Part shown: positions 1-12,301 of the stretch, piece after piece
How the letters are laid out: each line of letters starts with the position of its first letter
Position numbering within the stretch: position 1 is the stretch's first letter
Source: Dysidea avara
Lineage: Eukaryota > Porifera > Demospongiae > Dictyoceratida > Dysideidae
NCBI RefSeq assembly: GCF_963678975.1
Contig: NC_089282.1
Span: 1,426,001-1,490,000, forward strand
Reading direction: 5' to 3'
Length of the DNA: 64,000 nucleotides
Notes under the pieces: generated by a model
Database searches by the model: none
What the model saw: the letters and a program-made list of their open reading frames with translations, nothing else
What the model was told of the DNA's origin: nothing
Translations under genes and position numbers: made by a program

Positions 1-1731
1 ACACTGACTATTCCCAAATTTACTAGCCAATTAAAGTTAAAAGGAATTAATGAGGAATGCAGCAAGACTGCAAGTCAATATAACGGTACTGGACCAAAGG
101 TAGATATTTTGTAAAATATAGTTAGTTGTATATATTCACATTTGTTTCTTGGCCACTCCAGATATCAGCTCATTTAGTTGCCAGTTGTTTTTACTTTCTT
201 GGACATACCCTTTTGTGCAGCCAAGCTGTCATATATCAAGATTATCTTATGGAGATGCACCTAACAAGATAGTAGCAATTTTATTTTTGACATTAAATTG
301 CAACGATCTTTGTAAAGGTGGTCTAATATAGAGGTGACCACTAGGTGAAATTGTCTAATTCACTGTTCCATTCCATTCCACCATTCCAGTCCATTTTTCC
401 ATTCCACTGAATCCAATCACCAAACCTTCAGACGGGTGCACAGCTGGGCAGATAAAGTTTCTGGCTCATAACCATATAGTTTGGTACCTTGTAACTTCAA
501 CCTGTGCTCACTTCATGGACGAAACATTTTAATAACACTATCTATTAGGTAGAACGCATTAGCATACTGTCAATCATGCAACTTATGTTGTCAACATGTT
601 AAAGGCCATGACAAGCTTGAGATCTGTTATACAAGTCTGGTTGATTGAAACCATGTACATGTGTGGTTAGCAGTTAGCCATTAGGTGAATGGTTAGAAAT
701 CATTTTGCAATCATTAGTAGATTAAGGGCAGCATCTTTAAGGAATTTATATGTAGCTATAAATAAACTATATACAAACCAATGGCCCAAGTAGGAAGTGG
801 AAATCTTGTTGGCAATATTTATGCTCATTCTGCGACTTCAGTGAGTATTGATCCTTTAACATTAGTAGCTAGTATAGCTATCCCATTACAACAAGTATAA
901 CTATTGAGCAGTGTGTTGATTGCTTGTAAAGCAGGTTACACATACACTATTATATAGTACAAGTGTAAGATTTATATATTTACAAGTTGAAACTATAAAA
1001 TGTGCAATGGCCAGTCCTGCACATATGTAAGTAGGACAAGTACCTGTGCCATTTGCGTTGTGTCTGTACCATGGCATAGACTTACTGTAAGGAGGGCTAG
1101 TGAAACAAACTGAACACATACCTATGCCATTGTTATCAAGAGATTACTGCAATGCAACACTTAATGACAAATGCACACTATACATCTATGATTATGGTAC
1201 AGAGTTCCTATCATGTAGGGATTTCTGAAAAACTAACAGTATAAAAGTTAGAAAATGAAAAGAGTGTTATAAAGAAAATATGTACTAAGAATGTGAACGA
1301 ATTTTCTATTAATTAGCATGTGCAAGAATGTACCCCTGGATGAGGTGTTGCATGCCAGATATCAAAGGTGTTTTCCTGTGGTTTGGACAGAACAAGTTTT
1401 CAGTCAGCAGCAAGGACTTTGCATTCAATGAGCTGTAGACAAGTTGCAGCAATTGGAAACTTAATTTCAGAATGATTCTAATGAGCACATCAATTGGCAC
1501 AAAATATTTTGATATTTATCTTGCAGCAGCTGGCAAGAATATCATTGGATACAACTGAACAGACATACAGATGGTTTTTGGCTTTAATATGTGTGGTAGT
1601 ACTTAATTACAACAACCACAATTTCTTAATAGCTGCAGCTGCTCAGTATTTTTAAGCCCTTAACATGCAAAAAAAATTTTTCTAAGCAAGTTGTATATTA
1701 CGTTGATAATGATGGTATTGTCTAATTGTAG
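1..1731. other. Non-coding stretch left of the first Galpha exon
   Basis: No recognisable gene is seen here. There is an ATTCC-rich low-complexity patch at about 362-412. A 40-codon reading frame starts with ATGG at 781 and has a GTGAGT donor-like site at 841, but it resembles no family I know. If the Galpha array is one gene, this is intron between an upstream body outside the window and terminal exon 1. Confidence 0.5.
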
Positions 1732-1925
1732 GTCCTAAGGGAGACCACCTCAGTGCTCAAGGGTTTATACATGACATGTTCATGAGAGGAATCCCTCCAG
1801 AAAAAAGGGCTCAGATCTTCACCCACTTTACTTGTGTCACTAATACTCAGAATATTAAGATGATCTTTCAGACTGTAAAGAATACGATCACAGAAGGATA
1901 CACCTCTGATATATTGGAGTACTGA
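1732..1925 (+). CDS. Galpha 3'-terminal exon, copy 1
   Basis: This is the last coding exon of a heterotrimeric G-protein alpha subunit. It follows an acceptor (attgtag at 1725-1731), opens in phase 1 (G|GT CCT, Gly-Pro) and reads 63 codons to TGA at 1923-1925. It covers the end of the Ras-like domain: the alpha-4/beta-6 stretch (SAQGFIHDMFMRGIPPE), the guanine-contacting TCAT loop and the alpha-5 helix that docks into receptors. The loop here is HFTCVTNT instead of the usual HFTCATDT, and the C-terminus is DILEY. A change at the TCAT alanine would be expected to alter GDP binding. The rest of the gene is not in view. It is the most divergent intact copy. Confidence 0.85.
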
Positions 1926-3354
1926 GGTGTTCATGATCAGTGTAACAGAATGACATAAACATTTATTGCTTGTTATTTCCAAGTTATGAGCAGCATCTTC
2001 AGTAGCTACTGTATTTAGTAGTATGAATAGGCGTATAAATGAATGACCCAAAATATGGAATCTTTGCTAGCAACTTAAGTAGTTCTTGCTTATAATTATG
2101 TCTATGAATGCATGTATCATCAGAGTTGAGATAAACACTTTCGTAACCAAGTTATATATTACATTAACATATCTTGTAACAACTGTCCTAGATTACAATA
2201 GTTATACAATTGCTAATAGCCATGCGTTACAAACCAAAATTCTGCACCATATTCACTACAGCCAAATTAAGCAGACACATTCCATGCTCTGTACGCCATG
2301 ATTCAGGCTGTGAAACAGACAGAATTTTAATTGAAACTGAGCTGAAGTAGCTACTTTGCTTTTTGCTTTTGGGGAAGTGCATAGCCATAAGGCATACCTG
2401 AGTGGAACAATCATACGAACATGTTACAAAAGTTAACAAACAAGCATAGGAAAGTTAACATAATTAACCACTAGTTACGTTTACAAAAGTAACTGGACAA
2501 CATAACTGTAACTAAGTTATACATGGGATATAAGTAACGAGATATAAGTAACGAGTAACTAGTGACTATGGTTGTAGCTACCCCAACTGTGTATACCAAT
2601 ACGGTTTAACGCTTTTCTTTAGCATCACATTTAATGCAAATAGTCAATAATTATGTAGCTATACCTATGAAATGTATTGTGTCCATGTGAAGTAGTTCAT
2701 GTAATGATTCAATTCTGGATAGTGACTCAGCTTTTAAAGTTGTTTGGTTTAGAGCACAGCGGCATTTGAAAGACGTGTTTAAAGTCATACATATGACATT
2801 TCTCCAGTAGAAAATTTGAAATTGTTTGCAATATATGGTGTTAGAGTCAATGTCGAACCATTAGAATTAATGCAGCACTCAAAGTTACCCCATGCAAGAA
2901 GAAATATTGTCCTTCATCTTCAAGAAGAAATATCTTCAGAGTATATTCCCTTGTAAGTAGATCCGCAGTTTAAATGCATATTGAAAAACTAAATTATTAC
3001 AGTGTTTCCAGTTTTTACTAAATTATTGATCTGTTGTAGTGCGGATTCTTTGCACATTTTGCAAATTGGCCAAAAATTTTGTCCTCAAAATATCTAGTCT
3101 TATAGTATACACTGTTAACTACATGATGGTGCTAACTGTACTAAAAGTATAGTTGGGATTTTGTATTGCAAGCGTTTGATCAAGCCTTTTATACGTGTTA
3201 ACTCACAGTGTTGCTTCTCCTTGTAAGTGATGATTGTACAGTTATTGCAATTGCAATTGCTTGCAGTGTCTGCCAAGTTTTAGTCAGCTCAAATTGTGAT
3301 GTGATCATGTAACATTGTTGGTTGTTCCAGTCTGTCATTTATTTCCTCCTGTAG
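1926..3354. other. Spacer between Galpha exons 1 and 2
   Basis: About 1.4 kb that would be intron or 3' flank. It contains short AT-rich repeats around 2460-2570 that resemble the interior of the MITE at 3678-4184. It also holds one open exon-like segment (2808-2952, listed separately). Nothing else was recognised. Confidence 0.4.
2808..2952 (+). CDS. Unrecognised exon-like open segment
   Basis: The segment begins after a pyrimidine-containing acceptor (tttctccag, ending 2807) and ends at a consensus donor (GTAAGT at 2953). Between them one frame is open for 47 codons, entering in phase 1 and leaving in phase 2. The peptide contains GVRVNVEPLELMQHSK and HLQEEISSEYIP, and I do not recognise the family. 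Upstream in another frame is a second short open stretch (KDVFKVIHMTF). It could be an exon of a gene interleaved with the Galpha array, a decayed exon, or chance. Confidence 0.3.
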
Positions 3355-3548
3355 GTCCAAAACAAGATTTCATCAGTGCTCAAGTGTTTACGCGTGATAT
3401 GTTCATGAGAGGAATTCCTCCAGAGAGAGTTGGCCAGTTCTTCCCTCACTTCACTTGTGCTACAGATACTCACAATGTTAAGAAGGTCTTTGAAGATGCG
3501 AAGTCTGCCATCGTGGCGAAGTACATGATGACAACTGGCACTGTGTGA
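3355..3548 (+). CDS. Galpha 3'-terminal exon, copy 2
   Basis: The acceptor is cctcctgtag ending at 3354. The exon opens in phase 1 and runs 63 codons to TGA. Motifs in order are GPKQDFISAQVF, DMFMRGIPPERVGQFFP, HFTCATDTHN (intact TCAT loop) and the alpha-5 helix ending TTGTV. With copies 5 and 7 it forms a subgroup with FF or FY before HFTC and a KVGQ- or KAHQ-like segment. It shares with the other copies a short 3' flank after the stop (…CTGGACA…), so the duplicated unit included flanking DNA. Confidence 0.87.
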
Positions 3549-3677
3549 CTCAGAACAGTTGCAGAACTGGACATATTAATAGTTGCAGTTTATTTTATTG
3601 GTTATTAGTCTTAAGTTAAGAGTGGCACTTTGGGTATTCATGGTTATACGTATGTAACAGGAATCCTGTTCTGTTAC

Positions 3678-4184
3678 CAGTGTTGGGTAAGTTACTTTGT
3701 AAAAGTAACTAGTTACATATTACATATTACTTACAACAGAACTATTTAGTTACAGTTACATATTACCCATAAAATAAAGTAACTGTAATAATATTACATA
3801 TTATATTACTTTGTGTCCACAGCCTTAAGCTGTCACGTGTGTAACTACCACCTTATCACGTGACATGATTGCGTTGTTGGACAATGTGCAAATCTTGGTT
3901 ATAAGTAAGAAGCTAGTGAATGAGCTTCATTCAGTAGGCCTCGTTACTTCGTTGTGGTTAGGCGTTACTCAGAGGATTACTAACGAGATCAGTAACTTCG
4001 TCACTTTTAGTAATAATATTACGTCATATTAGACTTGTTACAGTAATTATATTACTTAGGTAACGCGTTACGTTTGTAAGTAAAGTATCTTGCGTTATAT
4101 TACCTGTTTTCATAGCGTATTTCGTTATATTACTTTGTTACCACAAAAGTAATAATATTACGTAACGCGTTACTCCCAACACTG
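3678..4184. mobile_element. hAT-type MITE with 8-bp target duplication
   Basis: The terminal inverted repeats are CAGTGTTGGG at the left and CCCAACACTG at the right. The element is bounded by an exact 8-bp duplication, TCTGTTAC (3670-3677 and 4185-4192). Its 507 bp interior is built of GTTAC/GTAAC-rich repeats and has no coding capacity. It contains two CACGTG palindromes (3834-3839 and 3857-3862). The perfect duplication and clear ends suggest a fairly young insertion. Confidence 0.88.
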
Positions 4185-4192
4185 TCTGTTAC

Positions 4193-6979
4193 AATACATG
4201 ATATGAACAGCCAATGTTAATACTACCATGTGTGAAGTGTATAGCTTGTGTATACGTCCTGGATAGTGGTCCAGTTTAATTGCAGAACAAGAGAATTATA
4301 TATGTTGGACATACAAGAGGCTAAGTGAACAACTGAATGATAATCAATGATTTCATAGTGAATGGGTGGTTACCATTATGACAATGTATTACAAAACATA
4401 TCAGCTGTTCTCAACATGAAAATATTACTGTAAAGCATGTGTGCACATGCACTATCTTAATGTACACAACTGATATCCATTTTCTGCTGCTCCAGTAGAA
4501 CGTTCATTTTGACAGTCACTTTCAGCCCATGCATGCATCCATCTTGGAGTACTTACCCTACCATATACAGGTTACCTGCACGATATACTCCTAGCTCATG
4601 TGTGTCCAGCATTGCAATACTTTTATTGCATGTGAGCACTAGTATTACTACCTTCATACTAGTATCCCTATAATAGTATCCTTTCCATATTCTGTCTATT
4701 GACAAGTGATGTAATACACACTGTACACCGTAGGTGTAGAAATTCACATATTTATAAATTGGAACTCAAAGAATGTAACATATGTACTACACAATAGCGC
4801 AAATTTCTGCACTTAAGCAGATACCACAAGACAGTTCTAAAGCTGAAAAGTTGCCATCTGAATTGCATCTATATCGCAAGGTTTTGAGAAGAGGATGGAG
4901 GTTAGGAATGCTATAAAATTAGTGGAACAATTTAATGTATTGTATAATGAGGGTATAGTTACTCACATGTATGCTTGCATGCTGCTAGTAATATTTTGCT
5001 ATCGTGCAATAGTACCTTTTCTATTGTGCACTTTATATATCCTTCTTGTAATGTTTTTGTAGCAGTTAACAGCTAAACAAAGCTACAAACCATTGTACTC
5101 TTGCTGTTAAGTAGTATAGGGGTGTAACAAATATAAGAAAAATTGAGAATCAAATTAACAAACAAACAAACAATTACATTACATTCTTTAACATTTTTTC
5201 TGTATAACTACATATCTAAGCAAAACAAATTTGTACTGATTACTACAACTTATGTTATTTTTTGTACATGTAATTGTTTAGTATACATTAAATGGCTATA
5301 GTTACTATGAATATAACTTAGGTAACAAATAATGAGCCTTCATAGTAAAAGTGAAAATGTCCGTCTGTCTTTCTGTATACATTTCATTGATTTCCAATGA
5401 TTTTCTTGCCAATTGCTGCACAGATCAAGGCTTTTTTTTGCCAATCAGTGTACCCATCATCTGAGACTATCAATGAGGTATCTAATGACAGCTGCAAGGG
5501 TAGAGGGGAAAACTTGTTAACTAAAACATGAACTACACTACATTCCTGTCAAGACCACAGCATAGCATCTCCAATATCTGGCATCCAACCACTCAAGTAT
5601 TATATATAGTATGTACTGTTACTACTTTATAGTACAATACTTGTCTAACAGTAGGAACAAGAAACAACCACAACAACTCAGAGATACAAACAAACTGAAA
5701 CATGCTGGTCCAAAAATTTCTGATATGTAATTCTAATAGGTTAAACAAAGTACGTTATTTTTATGAATAACTGACAAACGTTTGTCAGCGTTGGCTATTG
5801 CAGGTTTGAAATTCAGATTGCTTGTAATTGGTCCCAAGGCAATTGCTTTTCGCTTACCGTTGGACATGCTGCAGATTTATCTTTATCCATTTTGTGTCCA
5901 GTTTCATTTTACTGCTGCCACAAAAGCATTGATTCATGGTAGAGCCTTGATTGCTTCATTCATTGACTATCACATGATCATAATTTTGTCTCCTATGCAA
6001 AAGTGAGTGTAATAATTGTAGACACACTTGTTTAATGTTAGAACTGGTAAAAGAATTAAAACTAAAAATTTGAAATGAAGTAGCGAAGTAATATTTGACC
6101 CAAATATAATAATTCTCTATGTTACCAGTTAAATACAAAGTGTTGAAATGCTTGTAGTGCTGAAATAACAATATCTTGTCAGCACAGGCCATAATAGTAC
6201 ACACTCTATTGTAGGCATGCAGTTTATTTACTAGACTGACAAGGTTAATACTGATTTTGTCAGTCTAATACTGATTTATCCAGTGGACCATGGGCAGCCC
6301 ATGGTAAATTACAAAAATCATTTTGAAACAATATTTACAGTAATAAATCAAATACATAGTTTAGCTAAAAATTGTTTCAAGTGACAGAGAGAGGTTTGGT
6401 TGTTTCAACACATAGGTTATTTTATCGTTCTGGGGAAGCTGTATTGATATGAGTTGGTTAATGTATTCATTGCTATCAGCAAGCTAAAAGATTGCTATAG
6501 ATGTTAGATGTGTACCATTATGAGGCTTTAGCTAGTGCTGCCATGTGCTGGCTTCAATGCTGATAATTTGTATACTAGCATTTGTAATTCTTCACTAATT
6601 ATTTCCTACACTTAACATACTAGAAAAAAAAAAATTAATCTGTTTATTTCACATTAGTCACTGTTTGTATGTGTTGACCAGCTGAGCAAAAACCTGACCT
6701 GTTTGCTGAAACTGAGATAGTGACAAAATAATGTTTACTACATCCACTGAGTGCTTAATATTATTAATACATTGATCCTTCAGCTTTTCAGGTCTCAGTT
6801 TGCACAAAACTTTTGTTATGATTTGATGATGTATAGCATAGGAGTTATGGGTCACTGGGTTGGGATAGATACACAACTGTCTGTGAAGATGAACTAATGT
6901 GTATCTATGAAATGGTGGAAACAATACACGTTGAGCTATTACATGAAATCAGTGTAGGAACTAATTATAGCATTATAGG
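4193..6979. other. Non-coding stretch with no recognised gene
   Basis: AT-rich DNA in the long gap between Galpha copies 2 and 3. The reading frames present are short and lack family motifs or flanking splice sites. A small AAAC-rich patch lies near 5160-5175. Confidence 0.4.
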
Positions 6980-7505
6980 CAGTGCTCGAAACAATTTTTT
7001 AGAATTGTCCGGATGAGTTTCCTGACAATTGTAGCTTTGTTAGGAAACTTAGAATTTTGTACGGAAGATGGTTGTAGTGGTTTAGTACTTATATAGGGTT
7101 AAGAACAATACACAGTTAATTTGGCACTATACAATGCATTGAAGTTTGCAAGTTACATCAAATTTTATTATTCCTACAATTTCTATGCAGGTACCCAGTG
7201 AATTGATGCTGTTTTATAGCTACTGTATCAAGAGTCCAGGCTCATACTTCAATTCACAGTGCAGGATCATCACCATGGAGTAACAGAATATACAATGCTG
7301 CTTATGCAGTGTCATACTTGTTATATATTTGTTCCAGCAGCTACCTCCACATTATCATATTTTTCTTTAATGATGATTCAAATTTATGTATACAGGGTAC
7401 ATAAAAACAGTTTACTATAAAACCACCATGCAGCTACACGTCACCATTGTACAACAAGTAACAAAATACAAAAGAGTCTACAATCAATGTAATCATGTAT
7501 AAATG

Positions 7506-9536
7506 TTATAAACAAACCACATCAGACTCAGAGTCTTGTAAATCAGCTTCTGCCTCTGATACATTTTCCTCAACAACATCTCCTGAAACCCACTGTAGCC
7601 ATTCATCTAGGGAGAAGACTTCTGCTTCTGATTCTTCACCAGACATTGTGGTGCTGGCTGATGAGTGGGGGTCTGTCCTACATCTTGGTCTCCTCCTTTC
7701 TTTTTGGGTGACCCTTCTGACCTTGTCATTGGACCATAATCTAATGGCTGTCTCTGGATTCCACTGAGAGAAAACTGGAGCTTCAACGTTGATGCGAAGG
7801 AGTCTATCCAATGTTTCTTCTTTTAAACAATTCCGGCGATTGCTTTTGATGAATTTAAGTGAAGAAAATATTCTCTCTAACCGTCCATTTGCCATGGGAA
7901 GGCAGAAAAGCAATTCAACCAAAGCTAGCACATTGTTCCACTTCTTAGCATCAGCACAATTGAACAATTTCCACCACACTGCTTTGTAGTCATCTTGGAC
8001 CAAGTTCAAATAACTTGTGGCATATTCAACCATATCATCCCACTCTTCTTCTATCAATGACAAATCAATCTGTGCATTTTCAAGGGGTGCTCTGAAGTGC
8101 TCACACAAATTATCAATAGCTGGACAGCCAAACCTTGCATCTTCCTGGCGCTGCCATCCATTGGTGGCTAATATTGTAATAGCATTTGACAGTAGATCTA
8201 TGTGCTCAGTTTGGAGACGATCCTTCAGGCAAGCTTCAATTCCGCCTGCCCAGCCAACCCAATTGGACTTCACATATTCTTTGCCAGCTTCATATTGTAA
8301 AACCTTAACTCCTTGGTACTTCCTGTCTTCAGTAATTCTGGCTAGAACCTTTCTTACAGTAGGCAGACTTTCAAACTCTATCCCTTTCAACTTGTCAATG
8401 TTCTTCTTGGTTTTCATTATTTGTTCAATAGCCCGAACAATGCATAATTCATCTTCCTGAAGTACTTTGCACAAAATGCTTGCTGGTTTAAGAAGATCAG
8501 CAAAACAGGCACATCCAAGTAGGACCTTAAAATTCTTCCACTTCTTTACATAGCCACACAACTTTGCTTTGTCAGTACTTTTAACTTTTGGATTTTCAAT
8601 AAGTGACAAAAGGTGGCTAATGTATGCTCCAAAACGATCAATAATCCGATTCAGTGCGGCTACTTTGTGTGTTATAAATCTTGTGCCACTTGCACGAAGG
8701 GGACGTGTACCACCCTCTATGGGCATTTCTGTAGAATCTAAGCACCATTTCAATTCAGAAACTATTTCCTCTAATTCTCTACATTTCTTTGGTGATCTTT
8801 CGTAGACGTAATAAACTTGCAACAAAAATTCATCGATAAAGCCAAAGAAAGTGCCACTAAGTGCATCCTTTATTGAAAGCTCCAAACGGTGAGCAAGGCA
8901 CCAAAAACATATTACCCATGGAATTTCCCTCTTTAAAAGTGCTGCCAAGCCATTCTTTTTGCCTAAATTAACACTTGTGCCATCACAACCTACACCTATT
9001 GTTTTAGCTTTCCAGCTGTCTTCAATACCCATGTACTTCATAGCCTTTTCAAAGCACTGATACAAACCTTCTGCAGTGCTAAGAGTTGGTTGCTGCACAC
9101 AAAAAAACTTATTAACAACTTGCACCTTACCATCAGCTGTAGCAGTGCTGGACTCCAGATACATTACTAAAAACAGCTCTTCCTCTACATTAGCGACATC
9201 TGTGCTCGAGTCAACTTGAAAACTGTAAAATCGGCTTCTGGAAAGTGCTTGCACAAGCTTTTCTTTTTCTTCAAGGACAATAAATTCTACAAAATTACTA
9301 CACGCATGATCATTTCTGTATGTAGTCCCAACATCCACACCGTGCCGCTCTTGTAGGTCACACAGTGCTTTCATTTTTGTGAATGCTAAGCCCTCCTTAG
9401 CAATAAAATACGCAATGTCAAATTTTTTCTTTGTTCGTTCGAGTGTTGCTTTGTCCATTGAACAACTTGCAAAGGATTGAACGATAGGAGTACTGCTAAT
9501 GGCCACTGTTCCCAATGACTTCTTATGGAGCCGCAT
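7506..9536 (-). CDS. hAT transposase (ZNF862/KIAA1586-like), main exon
   Basis: This is an uninterrupted 676-codon frame. It reads as an RNase-H-fold hAT transposase: DSSTDV at residues 109-114, CDGTSVNLG at 184-192, CLAHRLELSIKDA at about 213-225, and a C-terminal hAT dimerisation region at about 537-583 (GRLERIFSSLKFIKSNRR). The tail after 600 is acidic. The N-terminal BED-type zinc finger usual in the family is absent: the frame starts abruptly at MRLHKKS, next to the nested insertion at 9542. Upstream codons in frame up to the insertion are also open, so the ATG at 9536 may not be the native start. The absence of stops over 2 kb suggests recent activity or domestication. Confidence 0.88.
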   Translation of the reverse strand: MRLHKKSLGTVAISSTPIVQSFASCSMDKATLERTKKKFDIAYFIAKEGLAFTKMKALCDLQERHGVDVGTTYRNDHACSNFVEFIVLEEKEKLVQALSRSRFYSFQVDSSTDVANVEEELFLVMYLESSTATADGKVQVVNKFFCVQQPTLSTAEGLYQCFEKAMKYMGIEDSWKAKTIGVGCDGTSVNLGKKNGLAALLKREIPWVICFWCLAHRLELSIKDALSGTFFGFIDEFLLQVYYVYERSPKKCRELEEIVSELKWCLDSTEMPIEGGTRPLRASGTRFITHKVAALNRIIDRFGAYISHLLSLIENPKVKSTDKAKLCGYVKKWKNFKVLLGCACFADLLKPASILCKVLQEDELCIVRAIEQIMKTKKNIDKLKGIEFESLPTVRKVLARITEDRKYQGVKVLQYEAGKEYVKSNWVGWAGGIEACLKDRLQTEHIDLLSNAITILATNGWQRQEDARFGCPAIDNLCEHFRAPLENAQIDLSLIEEEWDDMVEYATSYLNLVQDDYKAVWWKLFNCADAKKWNNVLALVELLFCLPMANGRLERIFSSLKFIKSNRRNCLKEETLDRLLRINVEAPVFSQWNPETAIRLWSNDKVRRVTQKERRRPRCRTDPHSSASTTMSGEESEAEVFSLDEWLQWVSGDVVEENVSEAEADLQDSESDVVCL

Positions 9537-10389
9537 GGCATCATAGATAATACACGTAATAAAGGATTGGCAACGCGCCTATTAAACCTGTAGTGACGTC
9601 ACGTACAATCCTCGTTACGGTTCGTCATCCAGTTAACGCGCCCTCTCACCCGTTGCTAAACGCACTAGGCTGCTTCATTCCTTGTACCGTAGCAGGGTAC
9701 TACTGAGTAAAGACGTAAAGCTTAGTTCAAACGAACGTACAACTACTAAGGTGAGTATCTGATGTAATAAAATAGTGAAACGCACTGTCAGTTTTAACCC
9801 AGCGCAAGATAAGGCTCATTGCTTCATGGCTTTTCACAGTTTTGGAGTTTTAACAAGGACACTAAAGTGCTTTTTTCCGAACAATATATAAAGAATTAAT
9901 CGTAACCATTAGTGGAGTGTCATGCTTTGTTTTGTGTAGGCGTACCACTTACCCAAACTATGGTTTGAAGCTGTTTCACTGTGCTGGGTTTTGGAGTTTT
10001 GTCGTGGTACCATGAGGAGAAGGATCAAGTTACTATTCAGCACAAGAGAGCTCAATGTTATGGTGGTGTTATGCAAATATGCATGAGCTCAAATTCAGAT
10101 GTGGCATTGGCCATCAAAGTATGTGAAAATGGGATATAAAAGGTGTAGTGGAACAGAGCATGTTATCAACATGAAGGAGCTGTTGGTGGTAAAGAGTAGT
10201 GTATCGTGAACTTCAAGCTTAGACAGGGAATGATGAGCATATCTATAAATGTAGCAGCTCACAGCAAATGCCATCCACTGGATATCAAGTGACGTCCACA
10301 AAAATAGACATTCCCTTCAAGTGCTGGAAACTAAGTCTATAGCTAGTTCATTTTGTTATAATAACTGATATAAACAATGGACACATATT

Positions 10390-10586
10390 ATACTAGTTAT
10401 CTGAACTCCTAGGCACCACCTGCAGCTCAGATACCTGATAACTAAAGTTTGTACAAAATCTCTTTACACAATGTTAGTCAATTGCAAAGTATGAAAAATA
10501 ACTTCTCTAATAGAACACTCGCTACTCTAATAGAGTATTCAATTTTGACATACAGGTTTGGATAACGGAGATTCCACTGTAGAGCA
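10390..10586 (-). repeat. pogo/Tigger-like MITE fragment
   Basis: On the minus strand the end reads CAGTGGAATCTCCGTTATCC, a pogo-like terminus. The interior (…AGTTATCTGAACTCC…) resembles the repeat at 30294-30480. It contains two copies of the dispersed CTCTAATAGA motif. The left boundary is approximate. Confidence 0.5.
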
Positions 10587-11621
10587 TTTTCCAGTAGGTC
10601 CCACATCCCAGTGTATAGCAGTCAAGGTAATTATGACTGTGTTATATTCATTGAATTCAAGCACTAGTAGTAGTATTCATATCAGATAAAACAGCAGCAA
10701 CATCACAACCCTCAGAGTCATAAATGACATGGGATTCTCACACAATCTCATAAAGAAATCTTAAATTCTGAACTCTGGAATCACACAAAATCAGTGAGGC
10801 TTCCAGGTCCAGGATGGCTTGGAGTTAGCTAGATAAATGACTGATGGATGTTCCATTAATTGATCTGTGCAAAGCACACCTGCATCTCCATTGAGGCTGT
10901 CAACTACTCCATTTTGTGCAATAATAGAAGTGTGAAATCCAAGTAAAACCTAGATAAAGATTTATATTATTGAAATTCTAACAAACACTTGAAATCCCTA
11001 AGCATTACACAATTTAGAGATGTTGGTTGAGAGGTCTGTCACTCATTGAAATTTTGCTGATCAAAGTTCAGAAATTTGTACTTTTTTCAGATACTTTCCA
11101 CATACCTAAAACAACAGTCATTGCGAGATCTTTCATGTAAATATGGCCCCCTTGGTATGGTTTCCTACAAACAATTAGCCCCAGATATAAAAGGAAACCT
11201 CACCATTGAAATTTGCTTACTGCACTATTTAGTTGTTCACTTTACATGGTCATAGCACACAGTAACAGTTGTCAACAGCACATGCATTATTAAGATAGCT
11301 GAATTTCGAGGATTTTCTGAGTGACTGACCCCTGGCATTGGTGACCCTAGTCACCCATGCAATACGACACACATGTGAACAACACGACAAAAACAGAATG
11401 GAGTGTTCAGTGAACTCTTGTCCTCCCACCACACACATACACACAGCCTAAGCCGGCAGTTGTACCTATTGCCACCCAAAAAACCAACACTGGGATGCCT
11501 GTGCACCACTCAGGCACTATAGTCTTGTGCAGAATCCTCCTGGGACTATATAGATCTCACAGGGAGAGGTCGCAGAACCCAAAGTTCCACAACGACCACT
11601 AAGTTGAGACAAGGACAGTGA

Positions 11622-11851
11622 GGCAGCATAGCCAAGTGGCTAGAGCACTAGCCTGGTAATTGAAAGGTTCCAGGTTTTGCAAATTTAGTGTTTCCTTGAG
11701 CAAGAAACTTTGTTCACATTGCTCCAGCTGTATACAGTTGGGGACCTGGTGAGCTGTCACAGCAACATCAATGGGTACCTGGCGTTTACTGGGGAAGCAA
11801 ATTCCCAATATACATACAATATCCATCTCGAGCTCTCCATTAAAAAAAAAA
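11622..11851 (+). repeat. tRNA-derived SINE
   Basis: A box A match (TAGCCAAGTGG, 11629-11639) and a degenerate box B (GGTTCCAGGTT, about 11667) are spaced as in a tRNA head. They are followed by a tail region with CTTGAGCAAGAAACTTT and GGGTACCTGGCG, phrases typical of widespread invertebrate and fish SINE bodies, and an A-rich end near 11842-11851. It does not fold as a complete tRNA gene by eye. Confidence 0.65.
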
Positions 11852-12301
11852 CATTGCCACTGGATACATAAGGTATTTGCTGCTGAAGCCCTAAACTAGC
11901 ATACAATCGGCTTAAATCCTGGTTTACATAGTCCATCCTTATTACGACCTACTGTAGCTGGCTACCAGGAGCGCATCGAATCCTTGATAGAATTCGATGC
12001 TCATGTGAAACGGCAAGACTCCACGACTCACCAAGTTGCTGCCGCGCCCAAAATCCGCTGGTTGATAGCTCACTACGATCGATACTGGTTACATGAGTAG
12101 TTTCTCTCTATTACTGGATAGCGAAATAACAGCACTGGGAACGATAAAGCGGAGCATTCATGTCGGGTAGCCGTATCTATGACAATAGACGCGCATAAGT
12201 TACATGATAAGTCACGCGACCGTAACGAGGATTGTCGAATAGTTGCTATGCGCGTTGCCAATCCTTTATTACGTGTATTATCTATGGTGAAACAGACTCA
12301 C

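Larger units (their letters stand above)
9542..12286. mobile_element. TIR element nested in the hAT transposon
   Basis: About 37 bp at 9542 onward (starting CATAGATAATACACG) are repeated exactly in inverse orientation ending at 12286. A further subterminal match, ACAATCCTCGTTACGGT, is also inverted. The ends can be read as TA-flanked (TA|GATAATACACG); no longer duplication is visible. The interior has no recognised transposase, so it looks non-autonomous. It also carries a pogo-like repeat (about 10390-10586) and a SINE (about 11622-11851). It separates the first coding exon of the hAT gene from the main exon. Confidence 0.7.

Noticed and set aside
781-903. Small frame starting with a good ATGG context and containing a GTGAGT donor
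   Set aside because: Only 40 codons with no recognised motif; it cannot be tied to Galpha or any other family.
5782-6006. Frame with a HFTAATKA stretch resembling the Galpha HFTCAT box
   Set aside because: The resemblance is limited to a few residues. There is no MRGIPPE segment, no matching acceptor and no alpha-5 helix.
7495-8805. Several + strand frames of 66-147 codons
   Set aside because: They are antisense shadows of the hAT transposase frame.
11622-11700. A possible tRNA gene
   Set aside because: Box A is good, but box B is degenerate and no complete cloverleaf is visible. A SINE body and A-rich tail follow.
9542-12286. The nested segment interpreted as an ordinary intron of the hAT gene
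   Set aside because: Its two ends are exact inverted copies of about 37 bp plus a second mirrored block, which fits an inserted TIR element better than an intron. It may still be spliced out as one.
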